Source of the DNA: Croceivirga sp.
Lineage (GTDB): Bacteria; Bacteroidota; Bacteroidia; Flavobacteriales; Flavobacteriaceae
DNA: 64,000 nucleotides
Direction of reading: 5' to 3'
NCBI GenBank assembly: GCA_028284285.1
Contig: JANQSA010000001.1
Span: 310,001-374,000, forward strand
Shown here: positions 42,121 through 51,982 of the stretch, in pieces
How positions within the stretch are numbered: the first letter of the stretch is position 1
Layout: every line of letters starts with the position of its first letter
Translations under genes and position numbers: made by a program
The notes under the pieces: generated by a model
Database searches by the model: none
Told to the model about the DNA's origin: nothing
What the model saw: the letters and a program-made list of their open reading frames with translations, nothing else

Positions 42121-44109
42121 TCATTCCTGCTCCTGAAGCATTTTAATCTCATCCCGTAGTTTAGCAGCCTCCATAAAGTTGAGATCTTTAGCTGCTTTTT
42201 CCATGGCTTTGCGCTTTTCCCGGATGAGCTTTTCTTTTTGCGCTGGAGTAAGATAGTCCAAATCCGGTTCTGCAGCCCGTAAGGCCTCCTTCTCAAAGTG
42301 ATAGGTAGAGACTGAGTTTTTGGCCAAGGCATTATCCAGGCTTTTATTCAAAGCTTTGGGAGTGATATGGTTTTCGGTGTTGTAAGCCGTTTGCTTTTCC
42401 CTCCTGTAATTGGTCTCATCTATGGTTTTTTGCATACTGTCCGTTATGGTATCTGCATACATGATCGCCTTCCCGTTAAGGTTTCGAGCGGCTCTACCTA
42501 CCGTTTGGGTCAACGAACGATTACTGCGTAAAAACCCTTCCTTATCCGCATCCAAAATAGCTACCAAAGAAACCTCCGGTAAATCCAGGCCTTCCCGTAA
42601 CAAATTTACACCCACCAAAACATCAAATAATCCCTTTCTCAGGTCTTGCATGATCTCTACCCGTTCCAGCGTATCCACATCGCTGTGGATGTAACGGCAG
42701 CGCACATCAATTCGGGCCAGATATTTGGTCAATTCTTCTGCCATTCGCTTTGTCAGGGTGGTAACTAAGGTGCGCTCGTCCAGTTCTACCCGTTTTTGAA
42801 TTTCTTCCACCAAATCATCAATTTGGTTGATGCTGGGACGCACTTCAATTTCCGGATCTAAAAGGCCGGTAGGTCGTATTACCTGTTCTACATACACGCC
42901 TTCGCTCAACTGCAATTCATATTCCGCCGGAGTAGCACTAACGTAGATCACCTGATTTTGCAGGGTTTCAAATTCCTCAAACTTTAGCGGCCTGTTGTCC
43001 AAAGCCGCTGGTAAACGGAATCCGTATTCCACCAAATTCTCCTTCCTGGAACGGTCACCACCGTACATGGCGTGGACCTGGGGGATGGTTACATGGCTCT
43101 CATCTACTACCATCAGGTAGTCCTCAGGAAAGTAATCCAACAAGCAAAAAGGGCGGGTGCCGGGAGCCCGGCCGTCCAGGTAACGGGAGTAATTCTCTAT
43201 ACCCGAGCAATAGCCCAGTTCCCGAATCATTTCAAGATCAAAATTTGTCCTTTCTTCAAGTCGTTTGGCTTCAAGTGGTCTTCCAATTTCCTTGAAGTAG
43301 GCCACCTGTTTTACCAGATCATCCTGGATTTCATGTATTGCATTTTGTAACACATCGGGAGAAGTGACAAAAATATTCGCCGGATAAATATTGAGATTTT
43401 CGTAGACCTCAATAACGCTATTGTTATGGGGGTTCAAAGCTTCAATTTCCTCAATTTCATCCCCGAAAAAATGGATCCTAAACGCATGGTCCGCATAGCC
43501 CGGGAAAACATCCACCACATCCCCTTTTACCCTAAAATTGCCATTCCTAAAATCAGCGGTGGTTCTTGAATACAGGCTCTGCACCAATTGATGTAGAAAT
43601 TTGGTTCGCGACAGTACCTGATCCCTATGGATGGGTATTACATTTTTTTGAAATTCTATTGGATTTCCAATTCCGTATAAACAGGAGACCGAAGCCACCA
43701 CCAAAACATCCCTTCGCCCGGAGAGCAAAGAGGAAGTGGTGCTTAAACGGAGCTTTTCAATGTCCTCATTTATGGAAAGGTCCTTCTCAATATACGTTCC
43801 GCTGGTAGGAATATAGGCTTCCGGTTGATAGTAATCGTAATAGGACACAAAATACTCAATAGCATTCTCAGGGAAAAACTGCTTGAACTCCGAATAGAGT
43901 TGTGCGGCCAGGGTTTTATTATGGGCCAGGACCAGAGTGGGGCGTTGCACTTTTTCCACTACATTAGCTACGGTAAAGGTCTTCCCCGAGCCCGTTACTC
44001 CAAGTAGCGTCTGATGCGGGTCGCCTTCCAGAATTCCCTTGGCCAACTGGGCAATAGCCTGCGGTTGATCTCCCGTAGGATCAAATTCGGAAACGACTTT
44101 AAATTTCAT
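42121..44109 (-). CDS. uvrB: Excinuclease ABC subunit B
   Basis: Damage-verifying helicase-like subunit of nucleotide excision repair. 662 residues, full length. Walker A GVTGSGKT at 37-44, the DNA-clamping beta-hairpin YYDYYQPEAYIP, helicase motif DESH, VGVNLLREGLDLPEVSLVAILDADKEGFLRS (motifs V/VI region with QTVGRAARN) and a C-terminal UVR domain (about 625-660, MEKAAKDLNFMEAAKLRDEI) that contacts UvrC. UvrA and UvrC genes are not in the window. Confidence 0.96.
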   Translation of the reverse strand: MKFKVVSEFDPTGDQPQAIAQLAKGILEGDPHQTLLGVTGSGKTFTVANVVEKVQRPTLVLAHNKTLAAQLYSEFKQFFPENAIEYFVSYYDYYQPEAYIPTSGTYIEKDLSINEDIEKLRLSTTSSLLSGRRDVLVVASVSCLYGIGNPIEFQKNVIPIHRDQVLSRTKFLHQLVQSLYSRTTADFRNGNFRVKGDVVDVFPGYADHAFRIHFFGDEIEEIEALNPHNNSVIEVYENLNIYPANIFVTSPDVLQNAIHEIQDDLVKQVAYFKEIGRPLEAKRLEERTNFDLEMIRELGYCSGIENYSRYLDGRAPGTRPFCLLDYFPEDYLMVVDESHVTIPQVHAMYGGDRSRKENLVEYGFRLPAALDNRPLKFEEFETLQNQVIYVSATPAEYELQLSEGVYVEQVIRPTGLLDPEIEVRPSINQIDDLVEEIQKRVELDERTLVTTLTKRMAEELTKYLARIDVRCRYIHSDVDTLERVEIMQDLRKGLFDVLVGVNLLREGLDLPEVSLVAILDADKEGFLRSNRSLTQTVGRAARNLNGKAIMYADTITDSMQKTIDETNYRREKQTAYNTENHITPKALNKSLDNALAKNSVSTYHFEKEALRAAEPDLDYLTPAQKEKLIREKRKAMEKAAKDLNFMEAAKLRDEIKMLQEQE

Positions 44110-44160
44110 GGATTAAAGTTACTAAAGCAGGTGGCCAAAAGAAAGCCCTTGCTCAACAGA

Positions 44161-45891
44161 TTACCGTTTCAAGGCAAAAAAGCCCTGAATCATACGGTTT
44201 TGATCATCAATTGCTTTGTACCAATAACTTCCGGCAGGCAATTGCCTGCCGTTAAAGGTGCCATCCCATCCTTGAGAATTCTGATCAATTTCCCGTAGGA
44301 ATTGGCCAAAACGATCATAAATCCGAATACTTTGTAAGCTTATAGCTTCTCCTTCCCGAGGCTGAACAAACTGCCAAAAATCGTTCACATTATCGCCATT
44401 AGGGGTGAAAAAATTAGGAAAACCTTCCACCGTCAAATCCTGTTCAAAAGTCTCCTGAGCAATGCCACAACCATTCTTGTCCCGAACATATATGGTACGA
44501 GTTCCCGGCGCAATACCACTAAAAACATTACTGTCTTGATAAGGGCCATCGCTATCATCAATGGCATATTCATACTCCCCGACCCCGGAGACCTGAACGG
44601 TAATTTCAAGCCCAAGTGCGGTATCCCTGATGTCAAGGTTGTCTATTGTCGGTAGAGCAGAAGAAACTACTTCAAAATTTAACACTGTAGGGCATTCAAG
44701 GAGGATTCCCGACAGAGAAATTAAAGTATAGGCTTCCAGAAAATAACTCCCCGTTTGATTTAAGGTCACTTCTGCCGTTTCCGAAATGATAAAATCATTT
44801 CCAAATTGGTCTATTTGGCCCCAGCGATAGCCATCGGCTCCCGGAGGAGCTGTTAGGGATAACGGTTCAAGGTTTTCGCAAAAAGAAAAGGTATTGTCCA
44901 ACGCAATCTCGGGGTTTAGGGTAATGAATTCCCCTGAATCCGGATTCAGAAAAGGGCCGCATCCCTGTATGGTAGAAAAGCTCTCCTGACCGCATCCTAT
45001 TGCCTGGCCTCCATCATTAAAAGGAACAATGGTAATAAAAAATGTTCGGTTAGGCTCAAAATCAATAACAAATGTGGAGGTTGCAAAAAAGGTGGCATTA
45101 TCCAATATATCCGCACCACCCGGAGAGGTTCCTATAGTGATACGATATCCATTTGCCCCGGGAACGGGTGCCCATTCCAGAAAAGGAGTTAAGGAAACAC
45201 CGACATCGCCGTTTGAAGGGCTAACCAGCGTGGTACAGCCTGGTAAGGGAGAAACGTCTCCCGTTGTAAAACTGAATGGGGTACAGCTATTTGCCGTGCC
45301 GTTCTCATTCCTTGGAATGATACTAACATAAATAAGGGTATTTGGCGGTAGTTCACCCGGGGGATTAAAAGATAGGGTTTGAACGTTATCTGTGGTAATA
45401 TTCCCACTCCCCGGAGCGGTACCCACCAGGATATCATAACTGGTAGCCGTTGGGGCATAATTCCAGAAAAAGCTTGTAAAAACACTAATGTCCTGAGCAC
45501 CATCTTCAGGAATCACCGGACTAGTGCAGCCAGGGACAGTGGTAACATCTTCTGTTGTAAAAGACTGTGAGCCACATACGATGTCCTCATTGCTTTGAAA
45601 TAAAAAGTCCAGGATGATAGTAACAAAAATCTCTGTGTTTTCAGGGAGTCCCAGAGGTGGAGTGTAAGAGGTGGCATTACCTACTGAGGTCTCTGAAATC
45701 TCTGCCCCCCCAGGGGTCGTGCCTAAACGGACCCGATATCCCGGGACACCATCAGATTCCGCCCAGGCTATTATGGTGCTTACGGGGACATCGGTTGCTC
45801 CGACTAGCGGGCTGGTCAGAGGTGGGCAGCTTTGGGAATAGGTGGTTAGACCTGCCAAAGTGGCCAAGAGAAATAGCAATTTTTTAAGCAT
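44161..45891 (-). CDS. Secreted protein with T9SS type-B C-terminal domain
   Basis: 576 residues. Signal peptide ending TYSQS; three Ig/fibronectin-like repeats of about 95 residues (each beginning C-P/T-x-L/P-x-S-P and containing GYRVRLGTTPGG, SYDILVGTAPGSG or GYRITIGTSPGG); a linker domain with CGIAQETFEQ; and the type-B sorting domain from about residue 490 (VEGFPNFFTPNGDNVNDFW, SIRIYDRFGQFLREI, GWDGTFNGRQLPAGSYWY, GFFALKR). Exported by the gliding-associated type IX system and anchored or released at the cell surface. Ligand unknown; adhesion is plausible. Confidence 0.88.
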   Translation of the reverse strand: MLKKLLFLLATLAGLTTYSQSCPPLTSPLVGATDVPVSTIIAWAESDGVPGYRVRLGTTPGGAEISETSVGNATSYTPPLGLPENTEIFVTIILDFLFQSNEDIVCGSQSFTTEDVTTVPGCTSPVIPEDGAQDISVFTSFFWNYAPTATSYDILVGTAPGSGNITTDNVQTLSFNPPGELPPNTLIYVSIIPRNENGTANSCTPFSFTTGDVSPLPGCTTLVSPSNGDVGVSLTPFLEWAPVPGANGYRITIGTSPGGADILDNATFFATSTFVIDFEPNRTFFITIVPFNDGGQAIGCGQESFSTIQGCGPFLNPDSGEFITLNPEIALDNTFSFCENLEPLSLTAPPGADGYRWGQIDQFGNDFIISETAEVTLNQTGSYFLEAYTLISLSGILLECPTVLNFEVVSSALPTIDNLDIRDTALGLEITVQVSGVGEYEYAIDDSDGPYQDSNVFSGIAPGTRTIYVRDKNGCGIAQETFEQDLTVEGFPNFFTPNGDNVNDFWQFVQPREGEAISLQSIRIYDRFGQFLREIDQNSQGWDGTFNGRQLPAGSYWYKAIDDQNRMIQGFFALKR

Positions 45892-45918
45892 TTGACATCA
45901 GGCAAACACTGTAAGATA

Positions 45919-46752
45919 CTATAAATCCCGCTTTTTTAATAATACGTAAGACAAATAGATAAAAATTGCCGTCCATCCGAGAACGATCAGAATTTCGTAC
46001 CAATGCACATGGTAATTTAATTCAAAATCCTCACCAATTTGATTGGCTACATTTTGTACCGCACTTAAACGTGTGAAAGGTTCTTTGATGAGGTTAAACA
46101 TTGCATTCAAGGGAAAGAAGCCCATTACCGCATCAGTGCCGTCACCATCCAAAACCTTCCAGCGTAGCATTCCCCTGACGAAGCCTTCAAATATCTGCCA
46201 TAGGATCAGGAAACCAAGTGCAAAGGCAGATCGTTTTACAAGGATGCCCAGGAACAGGCAAAATGCGAAGAAACCTACAAGCTTGACGAAAAAGGCAAGC
46301 AAGAATTCCAAATCAGAAAAAATAATGGAAAGTTCATTATAATCCGAATACGCCAATCCCAGTATCATAGAAACCACAAAGACAAACCCTGTAGAAATGG
46401 CCGCAAAGGAAATGACCGTAAGAAATTTGGAAAAAATAAACTCTTTCTTGGAAAGACCATCGATCAAATTTTGTTTTATGGTCTTGTTGCTGTACTCATT
46501 GGCCATCATGGACACAATGACAATGGCTAAAAACAGCTTAAAAATCGCCGTGACAAAGGTGTTAAAGTGCCAGATGTAGGGAAAATTGAAGATCCCTTGT
46601 TCTGCCAAATGAAACTGGACCGGACCAATGTCAAATTTAATCGCCGCAATTAGGGCAATTGATGTTAATAATACAAAATAGGAGGTGATCAGGATCCTGC
46701 TGGCCCTGTTATTCCAGAGTTTTATAAATTCTATTTGCAGTAATCGCACCAT
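45919..46752 (-). CDS. ABC-2 type transporter permease
   Basis: 277 residues with six hydrophobic segments; N-terminal LLQIEFIKLWNNRASRILI and ANEYSNKTIKQNLIDGLSKKEFIFSKF are typical of the ABC2_membrane family that pairs with the adjacent ATPase (gap 3 bases). Probably an exporter; substrate unknown. Confidence 0.87.
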   Translation of the reverse strand: MVRLLQIEFIKLWNNRASRILITSYFVLLTSIALIAAIKFDIGPVQFHLAEQGIFNFPYIWHFNTFVTAIFKLFLAIVIVSMMANEYSNKTIKQNLIDGLSKKEFIFSKFLTVISFAAISTGFVFVVSMILGLAYSDYNELSIIFSDLEFLLAFFVKLVGFFAFCLFLGILVKRSAFALGFLILWQIFEGFVRGMLRWKVLDGDGTDAVMGFFPLNAMFNLIKEPFTRLSAVQNVANQIGEDFELNYHVHWYEILIVLGWTAIFIYLSYVLLKKRDL

Positions 46753-46755
46753 GGC

Positions 46756-47658
46756 TTAGTTGTTTTTGGTCAGCGTCAAAAATTGTTCTTCCAGACTTTC
46801 CTTACGTTTCACTAAATGAGACAGTACAATACCGTTCTCAAATAGCATTTTATTCAGCTCATCGGCATCCATTTCTTCCTTCAGGTAAGCGGTAATGGTT
46901 CCATTTTCGCCACTTATTTTTCCAAAACCGGCGTGTTTGGATAACAGGTCTTTAAGCAGTCCCATATTTTCGGTACGCAGTTCAAAAAAGCCATGACTGG
47001 ACAGCATACCATCCACCGGGCCGGAATACAATTTTTCTCCCTTTCTCAGAATAACCACATGAGAGCAGACTTTTTCCACTTCGTCCAAAAGATGAGAGGC
47101 GAGGAGTATGGTAGTCCCTTCGGAGGCTATTTTTTTAATGATTTCACGGATTTGGTGAATCCCAGCCGGATCCAAACCGTTAGTGGGTTCATCCAGGATT
47201 AAGATTTCCGGGTCATTAAGCAGGGCAGAGGCTATAGCCAATCGCTGTTTCATCCCCAGGCTATACGTGCGGAATTTACTATCTCTTCTCTCCCAAAGTC
47301 CTACTAATTTCAGCTTTTCTTCAATTCGGCTTTCAGGTACTTCTTTGATCTTACATACCAATTTCAGATTTTTAATCGCGGTCATATAGGGGTAAAAATT
47401 GGGGCGTTCAATGATAGCCCCTACTTTTTTTAAGGCCTCGTGGGTGGAAGTATTACCGTCAAACCAGCTAAACGTGCCGGAAGTCCTGTTTACCACGTTA
47501 AGGATAATTCCCAAAGTAGTGGATTTTCCACTGCCATTGGGGCCTAAAAGCCCATAGACGTTTCCTTTTTCTATAGTGAAAGAAAGTGCTTTAACGGCGG
47601 TAAGGTGACCAAACTTTTTAGTGAGGTTATTTACTGTTAGAATCGTTTTCAAGGGCAC
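46756..47658 (-). CDS. ABC transporter ATP-binding protein
   Basis: 300 residues. Walker A GLLGPNGSGKST, Q-loop region IIERPNFYPYMT, signature YSLGMKQRLAIASALL, Walker B ILILDEPTNGLDP, switch His LLASHLLDEV; a C-terminal domain of about 75 residues follows. Similar to bacitracin/antibiotic-exporter ATPases (BcrA/CcmA-like). Forms a two-gene unit with the permease gene. Confidence 0.9.
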   Translation of the reverse strand: MPLKTILTVNNLTKKFGHLTAVKALSFTIEKGNVYGLLGPNGSGKSTTLGIILNVVNRTSGTFSWFDGNTSTHEALKKVGAIIERPNFYPYMTAIKNLKLVCKIKEVPESRIEEKLKLVGLWERRDSKFRTYSLGMKQRLAIASALLNDPEILILDEPTNGLDPAGIHQIREIIKKIASEGTTILLASHLLDEVEKVCSHVVILRKGEKLYSGPVDGMLSSHGFFELRTENMGLLKDLLSKHAGFGKISGENGTITAYLKEEMDADELNKMLFENGIVLSHLVKRKESLEEQFLTLTKNN

Positions 47659-47722
47659 TACTTGTTTTGTTTATAGTAACTTGACGAAGATTTCGGAGGT
47701 TTGTTACAAAAAATTATCAGGA

Positions 47723-48802
47723 ATGTCCAAAGAAGAAAAGCTAATGTCCAAAAAGAAACCGGCTTATCCCATACGGGAAAGGTTGGACAAGTATTTAGAA
47801 AAATATAACCGAAAAATTGAGATCCCTATTTTTTATGAAGATCTCCTTAGATTTTCAGGATCTATTGCCGTGGAGGATAAGGACGGGGAGGACACCTTGT
47901 GGGTACGGGTCTATTATCCGGATCACGAACGGAATGAAATTGACCTTAGCCTGAAAAAAGTGTATTCCATTTTACATTCCGACGGGAGTGATCGTATTTT
48001 AGAGTACTTAAATGTGGATGCCGTAGACTACTGCACTTTTGGTAATTCCAAACCCTTCCGGATTAAAGTGCGTAATATTCTAAACGACAACTACACCTAT
48101 TTTTACGTAAAAAAAACAGATGCCTCCAGGGTGTATGGTTTGGAGTTAGAACATCTTTTATCCCCGTATCACCTTAATTTTTTGGTGTATAAGAATACCC
48201 TTATTGAAGAACATATTCCCGGCATCCCTGGAGATGTATTTATAAAAGATGCCTTACCCAACCTATTGGCATCTGAAAAAGCTCAGCTGGCCAAGGAATT
48301 TGTAAAATTTAACGAGCGCTGTATGATCCGTTTATTAGGCGATATGCGATCCTATAATTATGTGATCATCCCGGTTCACGATTTTGATCATTTGGTGTAC
48401 CGTATAAGGGCCATAGACTTTGATCAGCAGTGTTTTGAGGGAAATTTTAAAGTGTATTTACCTCAGTTTTTTAAAGAAAACTATCAGATGGTCGCTATGG
48501 TCTCTCAAAAGCTGTTGGAGCACTCTGTCAATCAATATAAAATTGAAGAGCGCTCTATTGTGGCCAAAAGGATCATTAGTTCCGGTACCCGCATAAAACG
48601 CCTGGTGAGTTGTGCCAAAACCGATGCTATTTCGCTGCCCGAAAATGTAGAACGTTTGAAAAAGGAACTACACGAGTACACCTCGGATGTGGCTTTTAAA
48701 AAAAGTGAGACCATGGGACAGATCTTATCCACGGCCCTGGATTTCGTACGGCGTAATTATGAAGATGTAAGTACAAAACAGATTATTGAGAAAAAGTTTT
48801 AA
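47723..48802 (+). CDS. Conserved hypothetical cytosolic protein
   Basis: 359 residues from ATG at 47723; the open frame extends upstream to 47621 but would overlap the divergent ABC ATPase gene. Start region is basic (MSKEEKLMSKKKPAYPIRERL). No signal peptide, membrane segment or recognised domain. Features: an N-terminal mixed alpha/beta part, NVDAVDYCTFGNSKPFRIKVRNILNDNY, a conserved-looking DFDHLVYRIRAIDFDQQCFEG patch, and a helical C-terminus with RSIVAKRIISSGTRIKRL. The DFD...DFDQ pattern slightly recalls kinase-like folds; not enough to assign. Confidence 0.6.
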   Translation: MSKEEKLMSKKKPAYPIRERLDKYLEKYNRKIEIPIFYEDLLRFSGSIAVEDKDGEDTLWVRVYYPDHERNEIDLSLKKVYSILHSDGSDRILEYLNVDAVDYCTFGNSKPFRIKVRNILNDNYTYFYVKKTDASRVYGLELEHLLSPYHLNFLVYKNTLIEEHIPGIPGDVFIKDALPNLLASEKAQLAKEFVKFNERCMIRLLGDMRSYNYVIIPVHDFDHLVYRIRAIDFDQQCFEGNFKVYLPQFFKENYQMVAMVSQKLLEHSVNQYKIEERSIVAKRIISSGTRIKRLVSCAKTDAISLPENVERLKKELHEYTSDVAFKKSETMGQILSTALDFVRRNYEDVSTKQIIEKKF

Positions 48803-48822
48803 ATTCTTTCCAAACGAAACGG

Positions 48823-49233
48823 CTAAACCTCACCACGACTGTACTTTTTTGTTTCTGATATCAGGTGTTGCCGTTGTAGCGAAAAAACGGAGGATTCTCG
48901 ATTGACGTGTTCCAACATGTAAAGAATATTCCTGGCAAAATTCCTGGGATTTACGGTAACCCGCTGTTTCTTGAGAAGTTCAAATGCTACCTCCGCTAAT
49001 TTTTCGACGTGAACAAGAGGTAACGACATCATTTTCCTCTCCAGGTCCGGGGTATCCATATCACTTAAATCATGTAGAGAGAAATCAATCTGGGCTTGTA
49101 GTTCTTTTTCCAATTGATCGTATTCCGGACTAAAGTTTTCGTCTGTAAAGCCGGCCACCCTGCGCAATAGAGTTTTGAGGAACAACGTAATGCGTTCAAT
49201 CTCCCGTTGCAAATAATCCTTTTCTTCCTGCAT
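48823..49233 (-). CDS. Small helical hypothetical protein
   Basis: 136 residues, nearly all helical and charged (EEKDYLQREIERITLFLKTLLRRVAG). No motif recognised. 36 bases downstream of the nucleoid-associated protein gene and probably co-transcribed with it. Confidence 0.6.
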   Translation of the reverse strand: MQEEKDYLQREIERITLFLKTLLRRVAGFTDENFSPEYDQLEKELQAQIDFSLHDLSDMDTPDLERKMMSLPLVHVEKLAEVAFELLKKQRVTVNPRNFARNILYMLEHVNRESSVFSLQRQHLISETKKYSRGEV

Positions 49234-49269
49234 TTGGTAGTAATAGCCCCCCTGACTTCTGCAATACTG

Positions 49270-50328
49270 TTATGTTTTTTGTTCCTTATTAAAATACACC
49301 AAATAATAATACATCTGCCGTTCTTCATCCCACCCTTTTTCTACGAATTTTTCGGCAGATTCGGGGTTGATGAAATCCATCCGTATCTGAATATGGGTGT
49401 CCAGGCTAATGACGTTTTTGATTTTTTTTCGGGCTTCTGAAACCGCTTTATTGGCAATATCAAAGTTGGAAACATCCTCAATACTGAATTTTGGCCCTTT
49501 CTCGACTTTATAGTGTTTAAATTCGGGGATGAGATCGGGATTGTCCATGACCTCATTCAAAAACTGGGTTTCTTCAAAAGCGTCATTTTTGGCAAAATGG
49601 TTCACAGCGCGGTTCATAAAAAGCACTTCCTGCTGTTTGTCCTCAGCCGGTAAAACTACATCTTTGGCAAAACCCTGGCAGAACTTCAAATAGTTTTTTG
49701 TGTAGAAATTTTCGTCCGTAAGGGGTTCCAGGCCTAAGAAGTTTTCCAGCCAATATTTGGTATCATAGCGATTACTGTCTACGGACAGTACTTTGTACCC
49801 GTTTTCTTTTTCCAGGTTAAATATCAGGCAGCCTTTATCCAGTTTATTCACGTTCACCCCCTGACGAAGTATGATTTCCAAATTGTGGTTGTTTTCTTCA
49901 AACTCCAGGTAATCATGACGCAGCTCGCTTTTAAAAATACCCAAAGCCATGGTTTTCTGATTGTCTATTACCGCATCCGAGATCAGGACAACATAAACTT
50001 CACCGCTTTTTATATGGGGGTGGTTGGACTGCTCATAGAGATGGGTTGCAATTTTTTTGGAAACACGATGAATGCTGGAAGGATCATCAAAAATAGTAGT
50101 AGCCGAATCAAAAATGGTATTGAATTCCAGGTCTACCTCATGATGAAATTGAAAATAGTTTTCCTCCTTTTCCCGAAAAGGCCTGAAATAATAGTCTTTT
50201 AGCAAGGCGGCCATTTCATCATTCAGCGCATAGGGTGCCTCGGATAAAAATAAAGCCTCATTTTTATTCTTATTGCCTACGCGATGTAACGAGACATTTT
50301 CCAGTTGTGCAGGATACAGGTTAAGCAT
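49270..50328 (-). CDS. Nucleoid-associated protein (YejK/NdpA-like)
   Basis: 352 residues. Matches the 37-kDa nucleoid-associated family: N-terminal LENVSLHRVGNKNKNEALFLSEAPYALND, GEVYVVLISDAVIDNQKTMALGIFKSE, LDKGCLIFNLEKENGYKVLSVD and DTHIQIRMDF near the end. Cytosolic, binds DNA; role poorly known, distantly linked to phage resistance in E. coli. First gene of a two-gene unit. Confidence 0.83.
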   Translation of the reverse strand: MLNLYPAQLENVSLHRVGNKNKNEALFLSEAPYALNDEMAALLKDYYFRPFREKEENYFQFHHEVDLEFNTIFDSATTIFDDPSSIHRVSKKIATHLYEQSNHPHIKSGEVYVVLISDAVIDNQKTMALGIFKSELRHDYLEFEENNHNLEIILRQGVNVNKLDKGCLIFNLEKENGYKVLSVDSNRYDTKYWLENFLGLEPLTDENFYTKNYLKFCQGFAKDVVLPAEDKQQEVLFMNRAVNHFAKNDAFEETQFLNEVMDNPDLIPEFKHYKVEKGPKFSIEDVSNFDIANKAVSEARKKIKNVISLDTHIQIRMDFINPESAEKFVEKGWDEERQMYYYLVYFNKEQKT

Positions 50329-50426
50329 TTGTTGATGGTATTGGGTTTAACATTAGGATTAAGCGTTCGCCTGATTGGTGCTACTTTACTTTAAAGGGGG
50401 GTAATTGAACCACCCTAAAGCAGGGA

Positions 50427-50927
50427 CTAATTCCAGTTTTCATCAAAATCAAGGTCATCATAGCTGCCAATGGTATCGTCAAAATCTACGGATGATTCGG
50501 ATTCAAATGTTTTCTCCGGGGGGGCATCCGGAAGTTCTCCAAAACTGAAGAGTACGTTGGGATAGGTCCTTCCGTCTTCTTTTTCAACAATATCCGCCAG
50601 TTCTACAAAAAACGTCCACATACTTAAAAAGTCGTAGATGTAGATCATTTTCGGAGAGGCTTCCGTAAGGACGTCATTTAACAAGGTCTCATTCATCAAA
50701 CGCACTCCGCTTTCATTTTCGTCCATGGCAAAAAGTGGGATTTCCTCGTCCTGGTTCCATTCTTCGTCACAGGTGTAAAAAGCTGCCATTTCGGTGCCCA
50801 TAAAGCCAAAAGCCTGGGTAATGGCATTATGAAACTCCTCCAGCGAATTCTGTTCCTCTATTTCCAGATCCCTAAAAGTGTCCTCTTCAGCATCAAGAAT
50901 AATCCTGATCTTATAAATCATACACAA
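50427..50927 (-). CDS. pRiA4b ORF-3-like protein
   Basis: 166 residues, acidic. IYKIRIILDAEEDTFRDLEIEEQNSLEEFHNAITQAFGF is the start of the pRiA4b-ORF3-like domain (also called IS1096 TnpR-like); FYTCDEEW and YIYDFLSMWTFFVEL follow. The C-terminus is Asp/Glu-rich. No transposase nearby, so it is a stand-alone chromosomal member of unknown role. Start at residue 3 (MIYKIRI) is possible. Confidence 0.8.
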   Translation of the reverse strand: MCMIYKIRIILDAEEDTFRDLEIEEQNSLEEFHNAITQAFGFMGTEMAAFYTCDEEWNQDEEIPLFAMDENESGVRLMNETLLNDVLTEASPKMIYIYDFLSMWTFFVELADIVEKEDGRTYPNVLFSFGELPDAPPEKTFESESSVDFDDTIGSYDDLDFDENWN

Positions 50928-50947
50928 AAATTGAAAAGTGGGTAAAG

Positions 50948-51982
50948 TTACGAAGTTTTGCCTCGTTTTTCCCGTTCAAAAACTTCAAGTAACAGATAAA
51001 ACTGTATCCCGAAGAGCAGGCTGGCCAGTACCAAATGCAAAGGTTGGCTGCCAAACGGAAAATCCAAATAGTACATGGCTACACCGGTGGCTATTTCCAG
51101 AAGAAGAATTCCCATTATCCAATTGATCTTCCGTAGTTCCAGGGTACTTCTTCTAATCCACCAAAAGAGATACCCGTTGGTCAGTAATACCAGGATAGAA
51201 AGTGAACGATGCACATAAAACTGAACACCAGGATCATCAAGCCAAAGGTTTTTGGCATCCTCTCCCAGCAGGCTTGCCTGGTCATCTACAAATTGGCGTA
51301 CCTGTGTGCCCAAAACAATTTGTATTAGCGTGAGTGCAATAGTGGCCACCACCAATGTTCTTAAACCGGGGTGGATTCCCGTAGCATTGCCTTTAGGATG
51401 AAGTTGTTTGATAAGATAGATCAATAATCCCACTATAGCCAGAGCCATTAGCATGTGAAGTGTAATTTTAACCGGCGCTAAAACGGAGTAGACCACGGTA
51501 GCCCCTAACCAGGCCTGGAAGCCCATGGCAAATACGATAAACCAGGAAAACAAAACAATTCTTTTTTTCTTTTTCCAATAGCGAAGGGAAAGTAAAGCGA
51601 GGAGCAATGTGGCCAGGCCTGCCAATGCTCCTAACAGTCTATTGATGTATTCAATCCAGGTGTGCCAGACATTAAAAATGGCATAATCATGTTTGGTGTA
51701 AGGTTGCCAGTTTTCTGTATTGAACAGGGTGCCCGTGGTAAAATTTGTGTTGGCCACTAAAAGACCTTCGTTCCAAATAATGACCTGCCCTTTCTCAAAA
51801 GTTCGGTTGGGTTGCCATTGCAGGGTTTCCGCGTCCGTAGGAGGAATATAATACCCAAAACATTTGGGCCAGTCAGGACACCCCATTCCACTACCTGTCA
51901 TCCGTACCACAGCTCCCGCAACAATAACCAGATACACAAGTACCAGGGCTATTTTGGCTGTATTTATAAATCTTTTATCCAT
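50948..51982 (-). CDS. ctaA: Haem A synthase (COX15/CtaA family)
   Basis: Inner-membrane oxygenase converting haem O to haem A for cytochrome oxidase. 344 residues with eight helices. Family motifs: VVRMTGSGMGCPDWPKCFG at the N-terminus, the His-containing AIFNVWHTWIEYINRLLGA, ITLHMLMALAIVG and VQFYVHRSLSILVLL (haem ligands), and a C-terminal QPLHLVLASLLFG. The stop codon is immediately before the CCA gene end/start junction (51982/51983), suggesting co-transcription. Confidence 0.9.
   Translation of the reverse strand: MDKRFINTAKIALVLVYLVIVAGAVVRMTGSGMGCPDWPKCFGYYIPPTDAETLQWQPNRTFEKGQVIIWNEGLLVANTNFTTGTLFNTENWQPYTKHDYAIFNVWHTWIEYINRLLGALAGLATLLLALLSLRYWKKKKRIVLFSWFIVFAMGFQAWLGATVVYSVLAPVKITLHMLMALAIVGLLIYLIKQLHPKGNATGIHPGLRTLVVATIALTLIQIVLGTQVRQFVDDQASLLGEDAKNLWLDDPGVQFYVHRSLSILVLLTNGYLFWWIRRSTLELRKINWIMGILLLEIATGVAMYYLDFPFGSQPLHLVLASLLFGIQFYLLLEVFEREKRGKTS

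Noticed and set aside
50427-50927. Transposon remnant, because the domain is also named IS1096 TnpR-like
   Set aside because: No terminal repeats or transposase nearby; the domain is common as a chromosomal stand-alone gene.
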